A stretch of DNA of 64,000 nt, from positions 930,001 through 994,000 of the forward strand of contig NZ_CP071868.1 of NCBI RefSeq assembly GCF_017569225.1. Reading direction: 5' to 3'. The stretch's first letter is position 1. Every line of letters starts with the position of its first letter. The notes beneath the pieces are model-generated. The model saw only the letters and a list, made by a program, of their open reading frames with translations. It was not told the origin of the DNA and did not search any database. Positions 53,712-61,638 of this stretch are shown in pieces. The stretch is from Pengzhenrongella sicca. Its GTDB lineage: Bacteria; Actinomycetota; Actinomycetes; Actinomycetales; Cellulomonadaceae. The position numbers and the translations under genes were made by a program.

Positions 53712-54697
53712 TGAAGCGCGCGCTGATAACCGGTGTGACCGGTCAAGACGGCCTTTACCTCTCTGAGTTGCTGCTCTCCAAGGGGTATGAGGTCTACGGG
53801 CTGATACGCGGCCAGAACAACCCCAAGTTCGAGTTGGTGGAACGCCTGGTTCCCGGGGTCAAGCTGCTCACCGGTGACCTCACCGATATGTCCAGCCTGA
53901 TCAGGGCCTTGAACGTCTCGCGCCCGGACGAGGTGTACAACCTGGGTGCGATCTCGTTCGTCGCGTATTCGTGGGAGAACGCGATGCTCACGACGGATGT
54001 GACCGGCAAGGGTGTGCTGAACATTCTTGAGGCAGTGCGGTTGTACTCGGGTGATGACCCGGCCAAGGTGCGCTTCTACCAGGCGTCCAGCTCGGAGATG
54101 TTCGGCAAGGTGCAGGAGGTGCCGCAGCGCGAGTCCACGCTCCTGTGGCCCCGCTCGCCGTACGGCGTCGCGAAGGTCTTCGGGCACTACATGACGATCA
54201 ACTACCGCGAGTCCTACGGGATGCACGCGTCCTCCGGCGTCCTGTTCAACCACGAGTCGCCGCGCCGGGGGTTCGAGTTCGTCACGCGCAAGGTGAGCCA
54301 GGCCGTCGCGCGGATCTCGCTCGGCCTGCAGGACACGATCACGATGGGCAACCTCGACGCCAAGCGGGACTGGGGCTTCGCGGGCGACTATGTCGAGGCG
54401 ATGTGGCGCATGCTGCAGCAGGACACGGCCGACGACTACGTGATCTCGACCGGCGTGACCCACTCGATCCGGGAGCTGCTGGAGGTCGCGTTCGCGCGCG
54501 TCGGCATCGAGGAGTGGGAGCACCTGGTCACGCAGGACCCGCGGTTCATGCGACCGGCCGAGGTCGAGTTGCTCATCGGCGACTCAGCAAAGGCCCGGGA
54601 CGTCCTCGGGTGGACCCCGAAGGTCGGCTTCGAAGAGCTGGTCGGCATGATGGTCGACAACGACCTGGCCTTGCAGCGCGCCCAGGCACGGCTGTAG
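53711..54697 (+). CDS. gmd: GDP-mannose 4,6-dehydratase
   Basis: 328-residue extended SDR that makes GDP-4-keto-6-deoxy-D-mannose, precursor of GDP-D-rhamnose, GDP-L-fucose and related sugars. It has the Gmd-specific GVTGQDGLYL turn, the catalytic QASSSEMFG (Ser, Glu), SPYGVAKVFG (Tyr-x3-Lys), NHESPRRG, and the subunit/NADP segment GNLDAKRDWGFAGDYV. It heads a plus-strand operon with a paralog and a membrane protein. Confidence 0.95.
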   Translation: MKRALITGVTGQDGLYLSELLLSKGYEVYGLIRGQNNPKFELVERLVPGVKLLTGDLTDMSSLIRALNVSRPDEVYNLGAISFVAYSWENAMLTTDVTGKGVLNILEAVRLYSGDDPAKVRFYQASSSEMFGKVQEVPQRESTLLWPRSPYGVAKVFGHYMTINYRESYGMHASSGVLFNHESPRRGFEFVTRKVSQAVARISLGLQDTITMGNLDAKRDWGFAGDYVEAMWRMLQQDTADDYVISTGVTHSIRELLEVAFARVGIEEWEHLVTQDPRFMRPAEVELLIGDSAKARDVLGWTPKVGFEELVGMMVDNDLALQRAQARL

Positions 54698-54705
54698 CAC
54701 CGCCG

Positions 54706-55710
54706 ATGGGGATCGCATTTGTCACTGGCGCCACCGGTCAGGACGGGTCGTACCTCTGTGAGGCGCTCGCCCGCGAAGGCGCCGAGGTGCACGCCCTCGT
54801 GCGCCGGGGCCCGGGCGGCGCGCAGGACCCGGGGCTCGATGAACTGCTGACGTGGGTGCCGGGCCTGATCGTCCACGAGGGGGATCTCGCGGACGCGGCG
54901 ACGGTCGACCGGCTGGTGGCCGAGATCGCTCCGGACGAGATCTACAACCTCGCGGGGATCTCGTCGGTTGCGTACTCGTGGGCGCACCCGGTCACCACCG
55001 GCATCGTCTCGGGCGTGGCCGTCGCCTCGGTGCTGCACTCCGCATGGCTGCTGCAGGAGCGCACCGGTAGGACCGTGCGCGTTCTCCAGGCCTCGAGCGC
55101 GGAAATCTTCGGAGACGCACCGGAAAGCCCGCAGACGGAGGCGACCCCCGTCAGACCCCGGTCGCCGTACGGCGCGGCGAAGGCGTACGCGCACCACATG
55201 GTGGGCGTCTATCGCGCTCGCGAGCTGCACGCGTCGGCCGCGATCCTGTACAACCATGAGTCGCCGCGCCGGCCCGAGGCGTTCGTGACGCGGAAGATCA
55301 CGCGAGGCGCGGCGAGGATCGCGGCCGGGCTTGACACAGTGCTCACCCTCGGAACGCTCGACGTCACCCGGGACTGGGGCTGGGCGCCCGACTACGTGCA
55401 GGCCATGACCTCGATCGTCCGGCACGAGGCGGCGGATGACTTCGTGATCGCGACCGGGGTCGGTCATACCGTGGCGGACTTCGTCCGGGTCGCGTTCGCG
55501 CGGGTTGGCATCGAGGACTGGCAAGCCCACGTGCGGACGGATCCTGCCTTCGTCCGGCCCGCGGACGCGGCGATCCAACTGGGAGACGCGAGCAAGGCCA
55601 GGCGTGAGCTCGGCTGGAGCCCGTCCACCGCGTTCGAGCAGATCGTGGCGTCGATGGTCGACCACGACGTCGAGCTCATCGCCGACGGCGGCCGCGGGAC
55701 GCCTGCGTGA
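54706..55710 (+). CDS. diverged GDP-mannose 4,6-dehydratase paralog
   Basis: 334 residues, clearly paralogous to the gene eight bases upstream. It keeps GATGQDGSYL, QASSAEIFG, SPYGAAKAYAHHM and NHESPRR, but the GNLDAKRDWG segment is changed to GTLDVTRDWG, losing the conserved Lys. It may be a second dehydratase, or may have become the 4-keto-reductase or an epimerase for the same nucleotide sugar. The ATG at 54706 sets the start; upstream frame is shadow. Its stop overlaps the next gene's GTG (GTGA). Confidence 0.85.
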   Translation: MGIAFVTGATGQDGSYLCEALAREGAEVHALVRRGPGGAQDPGLDELLTWVPGLIVHEGDLADAATVDRLVAEIAPDEIYNLAGISSVAYSWAHPVTTGIVSGVAVASVLHSAWLLQERTGRTVRVLQASSAEIFGDAPESPQTEATPVRPRSPYGAAKAYAHHMVGVYRARELHASAAILYNHESPRRPEAFVTRKITRGAARIAAGLDTVLTLGTLDVTRDWGWAPDYVQAMTSIVRHEAADDFVIATGVGHTVADFVRVAFARVGIEDWQAHVRTDPAFVRPADAAIQLGDASKARRELGWSPSTAFEQIVASMVDHDVELIADGGRGTPA

Positions 55711-58064
55711 AGCAGTCTGCCGTTGAGGTGGGCGCCGAGTCGGGCCGCTCGGGGAGGCAAGCAGTCGGCAGCGCCGGGAGACCCCTCGCCAGCGGCGCGG
55801 CGCGCCGATCCGGCGGGTCGCTCCCATGGTGGCGGTCCGAGCCCGTTCTGTATCTGCTCAGCGCGGTCGGCTCCGCGCTCGCCACCGTGGGCGCGCTCCA
55901 GCTGTGGCGAGCGGACCTGCGTGTGCCGTTCGTCTACTGGGGCGACGCCGTCGCGATCGCCGCGCACTTCAAGACGGTGCTGGAGACCGGCTGGTACGAG
56001 TTCCAGCCGCTGCTGGGCGCGCCGACCGGCCAGATCTATCACGATTTCCCGACGGCGGACAATCTCAACTTCGTCGCAGCGCGGGTGCTCGGCTGGTTCA
56101 CGACGGACTTCGCGACCGCGATGAACGTCTACTACCTCGCGGGCTTCGTCCTCGCGGCCCTCACGATGACTTGGTTCCTGCGCGTGTGCGGCGTGTCCAG
56201 GATGTTCACGGTCGTCATGGCGGTGCTGTTCTCGATCGCCCCGTATCACTTCGCCCGCGGCGAGGGTCACCTGTGGCTGGCCTCGTACTATGCGATCCCG
56301 CTCGCCCTCGTCGTCGTCCTGCGAGCCCTGCGGGGCGAGCGGCTGTGGGGAGCCCGCGACGGGTTGCCTCGCGCTGTGGGTCTACTGACGGGGCGGGGTG
56401 CGAGCACCGCGCTGTCCGTCGCGCTCGTCGCCACGGCGTCGTCGTACTACGCGATCTTCATCGTCATCCTGCTCGCGACGGCCGGCATCGCCGCCTGGTG
56501 GCGCGACCGTGACATCCGGAGGTTCCTGGGCGCCGCGACCGCCGGAGTGCTCCTCGTGCTCGTGGTCGCCGCCAACATGGCGCCGGACCTGCTCTACACG
56601 ATGCAGCACGGGGACAACACGGAAGGCCTCGTCCGAAACCAGGGCGAGGTCGAGATCTACGCGCTGAAGCTGTCCCAGCTGTTGCTGCCCGTGCCCGGGC
56701 ACCGCATCGCCTTCCTGGCCCAGATCCGGAGCTACTACGACTCCGAGTACCCCCTGATCTCTGAAAACCCTGCCTTGGGAGCCGTCGCCGCGTTCGGCCT
56801 CGCCTGCGCGCTTGTTCTGGCCGTCCTGGCGATCACCCGGGCACGCAGGGTCGACCGGCTCCGCGTCGACCAGCATGAGCGGACGAAGACGCTCGCTGAG
56901 CTGTCCATGCTCACCCTGGTCGCGCTGCTGTGCTCGACCGTCGGCGGGCTGGCGAGCCTGCTCTCGTTCTTGACCTCGGACCTTCGCGGGTGGAACCGCA
57001 TGTCGATCGTCATCGCTGCGCTCTGCCTGGCCATCGCCGGCCTCGTGCTGGACGCCTGGCTCGTCAGTGCGCTCCGCGCGCGCCAGGCGAGCCACCTGCG
57101 GGTTCGGCTCGTGGCGGGCACTGTCGCGATCGTCGTCCTCGCGGGCGGCACGTTCGACCAGGTGACCCCGGGCGCGGTGCCGGACTACGCCGGCTCGGCC
57201 GCCGCGTACGCGAAGGACGAAACCTGGATCGCGAGCGTCGAGGACGCGCTTCCGACGGACGCGATGGTGTTTCAGCTCCCCTACGCCGGCTATCCGGAGA
57301 CGGGACCGGTCAACGGCGTCTACGACACCGAACAGCTCAAGCCGTACCTCCACTCCGCGGCACTGCGCTGGTCTGCGGGCGGGATCAAGGGGCGGGCGAC
57401 GAGCGATTGGCCGCGCGCGGCCGCGCAGCTCCCCGCCTCGGACATGGTGTCGGCGCTGGCCGCCGAAGGATTCGCCGCGATCATGGTGGACCGCACCGCT
57501 CTGGGGCTCGCGGCGCCCGATCTCGAGGCCGGGCTCGTGGCCAACGCGGGCGACCCGATCCTGCAGAGCGCTGATGCGCGTTACGCGCTGTACTCGCTGC
57601 TCGACGAGGGTGCATCCGTTCGGGCACTGAACTCGTCGGCCGACGTGGACCGGGTAGCCCAGGCTCTGGTGGGCCCGGTCATGGCGTACCCGGCCCCGAC
57701 GATGACGGTCGTGGCCAGCACGGGCGCGGCGGACTCGAGCGGCGTCGCGCTTCCGGTCGTGTGGGTATCGACCGCCGCGGGTGGATCGCTGACGCTCGAC
57801 AACCCCCGTGGTGCACCCGTGCAGATCGAGCTGCACGCGGAGCTGTCGCCCACACCAGGAGTCGGGCAGGAGAAGGTCTCCGAGGTGGGGGTCGCCGTCG
57901 CCGGCGTGACGCTCCGGGAACCGATCGTGGCGGGAGCCGGCGCGCTTGACCTCACCTTGATGCTCCCGGCGGGTCGCTCAGTGCTGCAGCTGGACGCCGC
58001 CGCAAGCGTCACGGTGACCGGCTTCCAGGTGACCGAGCTCGGTCTGCCTGTGCTCAGGCGCTAA
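55707..58064 (+). CDS. large multi-pass membrane protein, GT-C-like
   Basis: 785 residues. A cytoplasmic N-terminus of about 45 residues is followed by ten to twelve membrane helices (about 47-480), then an extracytoplasmic C-terminal domain of about 300 residues rich in beta strands. The first large outer loop carries acidic and aromatic residues (WGDAVAIAAH and IYHDFPTADN), as in polyprenol-dependent GT-C enzymes. I cannot name the family. Being coupled to gmd genes suggests it transfers a lipid-linked sugar outside the membrane. Its TAA overlaps the convergent GT4 stop by 11 bases. Confidence 0.75.
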   Translation: MKQSAVEVGAESGRSGRQAVGSAGRPLASGAARRSGGSLPWWRSEPVLYLLSAVGSALATVGALQLWRADLRVPFVYWGDAVAIAAHFKTVLETGWYEFQPLLGAPTGQIYHDFPTADNLNFVAARVLGWFTTDFATAMNVYYLAGFVLAALTMTWFLRVCGVSRMFTVVMAVLFSIAPYHFARGEGHLWLASYYAIPLALVVVLRALRGERLWGARDGLPRAVGLLTGRGASTALSVALVATASSYYAIFIVILLATAGIAAWWRDRDIRRFLGAATAGVLLVLVVAANMAPDLLYTMQHGDNTEGLVRNQGEVEIYALKLSQLLLPVPGHRIAFLAQIRSYYDSEYPLISENPALGAVAAFGLACALVLAVLAITRARRVDRLRVDQHERTKTLAELSMLTLVALLCSTVGGLASLLSFLTSDLRGWNRMSIVIAALCLAIAGLVLDAWLVSALRARQASHLRVRLVAGTVAIVVLAGGTFDQVTPGAVPDYAGSAAAYAKDETWIASVEDALPTDAMVFQLPYAGYPETGPVNGVYDTEQLKPYLHSAALRWSAGGIKGRATSDWPRAAAQLPASDMVSALAAEGFAAIMVDRTALGLAAPDLEAGLVANAGDPILQSADARYALYSLLDEGASVRALNSSADVDRVAQALVGPVMAYPAPTMTVVASTGAADSSGVALPVVWVSTAAGGSLTLDNPRGAPVQIELHAELSPTPGVGQEKVSEVGVAVAGVTLREPIVAGAGALDLTLMLPAGRSVLQLDAAASVTVTGFQVTELGLPVLRR

Positions 58065-59205
58065 GGCCCGCGCGATCGGCGGCGGCGCGGTACGCCGCCG
58101 TCGTCTCAGCGGCGCACCGTTGCCAGGTGAACGCCGCGGCCTGCACTCGGGCGTTCGCGGCGAGCGCGTCATGTCGGTCGGTGGCCGCGCTGATGATCGC
58201 TCGAGCGAGTTCGACCGGGTCGGCCGCGTCGGCGAGGAGCGCCCCGGTGCCACAGATCTCGGCCATCGCCGTGCCACGAGAGGTTACAACTGGCACCCCA
58301 TGGCTCATCGCCTCCAGCACCGGCAGCCCGAATCCTTCCCAGTGGGACGGAAAGCAGAACACCGAGGCGCCAGCGTAGCCAGCGTGCAGGTCACTCTCGC
58401 TGAGGATGCCGAGGCGGTGCACCCGGGCGGCGGGAAGGGCAGCGGCGGCCTGTGCGAGTCGCGCGGAGGCGTCTCCCCAGCCGACGGGGCCGGCGAGCAC
58501 CAGGTCGAGCTCGTTGCCGGAGGCGACGACGAGCGCGTAGGCAGCGAGCAGGCCCTCGAGGTTCTTGCGCGGCTCGGCCGTGCCGCACCAGAACACGTAC
58601 GGCCGGACCAGGTTGTGTCGAGCCCGAAAGGCACGGACCGCGGTCACCGGCACGTCGGGGACCGTCGCGCCGTGGTGCACGACCCGCACCCGCTCAGGTT
58701 CGATGCCGGCGCGCAAGCAGTCGGCGCGCGTCGCCTCGGACACGGCGATCACCATGTCGGCCTCCCGGCGGACGATGTCGAGCGCCCGCCGGAAGAACGC
58801 GTTGCCGCGCGCGGTGAAGTGGGCTGGTTCGCGCAAGAAGGCGAGGTCGTGCACCGTCACCACCAGCGGGGCGGTCCGCGGCGGGATGGCCCAGGTCGTG
58901 GCGTGCAGTACGTCGATGTGCTCGGCTCGCGGCGCAGCCCGCGGGAACCGCAGCGTGTTCCACGATTCGTACAGCGCGACCCGTGGCAGGCGGGACAGGT
59001 GCAGCCTCAGGTCGCTCGGCAGGCCCCACGGGTCGGGTGGCGCGGAGGGGTGCCGTGCCCCGACCCCGAGCAGGGTGATGTCGTCACGGAGCGCGAGGGC
59101 CTCCGTCAGCTCGCGGATGTAGGTGCCCGAGCCGCCCGGAGACGGTTGCCACAGCTGTTCGACGGTCACTGCGACCGACAGGGTCGTGTTGGGGCGAGTG
59201 CTCAC
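58054..59205 (-). CDS. GT4 family glycosyltransferase
   Basis: 383-residue GT-B enzyme. The N-terminal lobe has LWQPSPGGSGTYIRELTEAL and VVTVHDLAFL. The donor lobe has FWCGTAEPRKNLEGLLAAY and EGFGLPVLEAMSHGVPVV. The start is the GTG at 59205 behind a TAGGTT box; the frame is open to 59433. No membrane segment. Single-gene transcript. Confidence 0.9.
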   Translation of the reverse strand: MSTRPNTTLSVAVTVEQLWQPSPGGSGTYIRELTEALALRDDITLLGVGARHPSAPPDPWGLPSDLRLHLSRLPRVALYESWNTLRFPRAAPRAEHIDVLHATTWAIPPRTAPLVVTVHDLAFLREPAHFTARGNAFFRRALDIVRREADMVIAVSEATRADCLRAGIEPERVRVVHHGATVPDVPVTAVRAFRARHNLVRPYVFWCGTAEPRKNLEGLLAAYALVVASGNELDLVLAGPVGWGDASARLAQAAAALPAARVHRLGILSESDLHAGYAGASVFCFPSHWEGFGLPVLEAMSHGVPVVTSRGTAMAEICGTGALLADAADPVELARAIISAATDRHDALAANARVQAAAFTWQRCAAETTAAYRAAADRAGLSA

Positions 59206-59212
59206 GTGGTGC

Positions 59213-59218
59213 AACCTA
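59213..59218 (-). promoter_or_regulatory. -10 box of the GT4 gene
   Basis: TAGGTT on the minus strand, seven bases before GTG 59205. Confidence 0.55.
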
Positions 59219-59269
59219 CGCGAGCGGCGCCGGGGATTGACGCGGGCCGCGGCCTCGCTCGAGCACGGG

Positions 59270-60337
59270 TCAGGCGAGGACGTCGTATGCGACTCCCTCG
59301 TACGCCCAGTTCGGGTCGGCGGTGCGCAACAGGTGCGCCTCGCTCGGGTCGGCGGTGTAGAAGTGCTTGCCGAATCTGGAGCTCCAGAACCGGAACAACG
59401 GTTCGGTGCCGGTTGCGGGTGCGGCCGGCGCACAGTACGCGACGCCTTCGTACGCCCAGTGGGAGTCGCCAGCGCGGAGGGTGTCCTTCTCGACGCCGTC
59501 GGCAGTGAAGAAGTGAGACTGGAATCGCTGCGAGTAGAACCGGTAGACCGGGGTCAGCTCAGTCGTGGAGCAGACCTGCCCCTCGGGGGCGTAGGCGCTG
59601 AAGGCGAGACTCTCGTACGACCAGTTCGCGTCGTTGTCGAAGAGGTTCTCGGCCTCGGTCGGGTCGGCGGTGAAGAAGTGCGCGTTGCTGAAGGCTTCGC
59701 TCCAGAACCGTTGCACCGTGACGATCGGCAGCGGCAGGCCGGTCACGGGGCCGGCACTGACGGCGCGGCTCGGACCGAACGGGTTCGAGTCCGCGAAGTC
59801 GAACGAGGCCCCGGAGTTCAGGTCGATGACGTGGTAGAGGCTCACGGCTGCGGGGTCGCCCAGGCACCCGGCGCTCACCGACATCTCCACCGAGTGCCTG
59901 GCGGCCGAGTAGGTGACGGTGACGGGACAACCGGGTATCGCGCCGCCGTCGGACGACGAGGTCGTCGTGAGGATGGCTGACGGGCTTCCGGCACCCTTGA
60001 AGAGGACGAATCCTTCGTAGACGCTGTCGCCAGCAACCAGGACCGTGGTGAATTCGGCGGCATCGAGTGCGGCCTGGTCCCACCCCTGGAAGTACACCGT
60101 GGAGGTCGCCGCCGCGGCGTCGAGGCTGACCTGGTACCGCACGATGTCGAGCGCCGGTGTCGTGCCGGCCTCGGCCACCGGGTCGAGCAGGATCTCGGTG
60201 TCGGCCGCGGCCGTGGTCGCTGCCAGCCCGACGGCGATCGCCGCCGCCGTTAGCATCGCGAGGCACCGTGCCCCGCGGCCAGGCGCCCGGCGCGACGCGG
60301 CTCGACCACGGTGGAGGTCGGTCGAGGGGTCTGACAT
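59270..60337 (-). CDS. exported DUF5648 repeat protein (copy C)
   Basis: 355-residue secreted protein, paralog of copy A at 38396. The ATG at 60337 has GGGAG five bases upstream. The signal peptide is cleaved near TAAA|DTE (about residue 45). The shared beta domain starts from ILLDPVAEAGTTPALDIVRY and contains two Cys (PGCPV and AGCLG). The C-terminal DUF5648 repeats read FWSEAFSNAHFFTADPTE, FYSQRFQSHFFTADGVE and FWSSRFGKHFYTADPSE. No catalytic motif is visible. Confidence 0.82.
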   Translation of the reverse strand: MSDPSTDLHRGRAASRRAPGRGARCLAMLTAAAIAVGLAATTAAADTEILLDPVAEAGTTPALDIVRYQVSLDAAAATSTVYFQGWDQAALDAAEFTTVLVAGDSVYEGFVLFKGAGSPSAILTTTSSSDGGAIPGCPVTVTYSAARHSVEMSVSAGCLGDPAAVSLYHVIDLNSGASFDFADSNPFGPSRAVSAGPVTGLPLPIVTVQRFWSEAFSNAHFFTADPTEAENLFDNDANWSYESLAFSAYAPEGQVCSTTELTPVYRFYSQRFQSHFFTADGVEKDTLRAGDSHWAYEGVAYCAPAAPATGTEPLFRFWSSRFGKHFYTADPSEAHLLRTADPNWAYEGVAYDVLA

Positions 60338-60541
60338 CAGGGCTCCCGAGAGACGATGGAGGAACGTGAAGAATCGACAGCCTTGCCGAACCCGGATTCA
60401 TAGCCTACGCCGGTTCTTTTGCGCAGGCGCGGGAAAGGGCCATCCGGTGAGCGGGAGTGTCGGGTTGCAATGGGCGTGACACGTGCTCGAATTGATGAGA
60501 ATGCATGCCATTTCCGACATTCTCGCGGCAGCGCCCTGCGC

Positions 60542-60547
60542 TATCGT
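60542..60547 (+). promoter_or_regulatory. -10 box of the 327-residue exported protein gene
   Basis: TATCGT with seven bases to the ATG at 60555, which is also where the signal peptide begins. Confidence 0.5.
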
Positions 60548-60554
60548 GGGGCTC

Positions 60555-61538
60555 ATGATGATTCCCGCGAGCCTTTCACGGTCGGCACGGGCCGTGCTTG
60601 GTGCTGCCGTCGTGTCGACGCTCGGAGTGTCCGGGGCCGCGGCCGTTGCCCCGACCACGCCACCGGCGGCGCAGGCGAAGTCGGTGTCGGTCCGCGCGCC
60701 AGCGACGTATCCGCTGACGGGTACGACCGCCGCCGCGACGGCGGCCGAGATCGCCGCGTGCTCGACGGACCAGGCGAGCACGGTCAGGGACCCGCAGGCT
60801 CAGATCTACTACTTCAAGCGAGGTCAGGTCTGGTATGTGTCGTCGGGCGCAGAGGGGACGGCCGGCTTCTGCTTCATCTTCGGCAATCCCGGCGACATCG
60901 GCGTCATCGGGCAGTGGGGTGTGAACGGCAAGAACTATGCGACCCCGGGGGTCTTTCGGCCGTCGACGGGGGAGTGGTTCTTCAGCGGGACTGAGTTCGG
61001 CGGCACGGCGGCCGGCACGCGAACGCTCGGTGGCCCTGGAGACATCCCGGTGGTGGGCGACTGGAACAGCGACGGCGTCTCCGACCTGGGGGTCGTGCGG
61101 GGAACGACGTGGTATCTGCAGACCGACCCGACGAGCACGGTCGCTCAGGGCACGAGAAATGTCGGAAACGCCGGCGACATCCCGCTGGGCTCGGAGATCA
61201 GCTACACCAACGCGGGCCCGTCCCTCGTGCTCAATCTGTATCGCCCAGGCAACGCCACGTTCTACAGGGTGGGAGATCTGTTTCCGATGACCGCCTGGAT
61301 CACCGCGGGTCTCGGCGATCTGCCGGCCGCGCCGGCGCAGGTAGCCAGCATGCGTTCCACCAACTCCCCGTCGGGGCCGACTGTCTTCCGCCCGTCAACC
61401 GCACACCTGTTCGCGAGCAGCTACTTCGCGGCAACCCTCAGCTTCAGCGTGACCGGAGCCGCGATCGGACAGGCCGGCGACCAGGTGCTCAAGGTAGGGG
61501 TCATCTGTGACGGCTGGGGCGGCTGCCCCTACCCGTGA
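60555..61538 (+). CDS. exported protein with degenerate DWxxDG/GVFR/WYL repeats
   Basis: 327 residues. The ATG at 60555 gives a signal peptide (SLSRSARAVLGAAVVST... cleaved near QAKS); the frame open to 60483 would put 24 extra residues before it. The rest is four to five repeats like those ending the proteins at 40483 and 61639, but only one (VVGDWNSDGVSDLGVVRGTTWYL) keeps the full calcium-type loop. Two Cys at the extreme C-terminus (ICDGWGGCPYP) may form a disulfide. No enzyme domain. Probably a surface-binding module. Confidence 0.75.
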   Translation: MMIPASLSRSARAVLGAAVVSTLGVSGAAAVAPTTPPAAQAKSVSVRAPATYPLTGTTAAATAAEIAACSTDQASTVRDPQAQIYYFKRGQVWYVSSGAEGTAGFCFIFGNPGDIGVIGQWGVNGKNYATPGVFRPSTGEWFFSGTEFGGTAAGTRTLGGPGDIPVVGDWNSDGVSDLGVVRGTTWYLQTDPTSTVAQGTRNVGNAGDIPLGSEISYTNAGPSLVLNLYRPGNATFYRVGDLFPMTAWITAGLGDLPAAPAQVASMRSTNSPSGPTVFRPSTAHLFASSYFAATLSFSVTGAAIGQAGDQVLKVGVICDGWGGCPYP

Positions 61539-61575
61539 TCGACGCGCGCGGCCTTCGCTCGGTGTGAGCACGGCA

Positions 61576-61613
61576 ACCGCACGCTCTCCCGTGTCGCGGG
61601 GTGAGCGTGCGGT
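61576..61613. terminator. bidirectional terminator hairpin
   Basis: ACCGCACGCTC (61576-61586) pairs with GAGCGTGCGGT (61603-61613), with further pairs inside. It lies between two convergent genes. Confidence 0.8.
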
Positions 61614-61638
61614 CGTCTCGTGCGCGTGGAGGGAGGAC

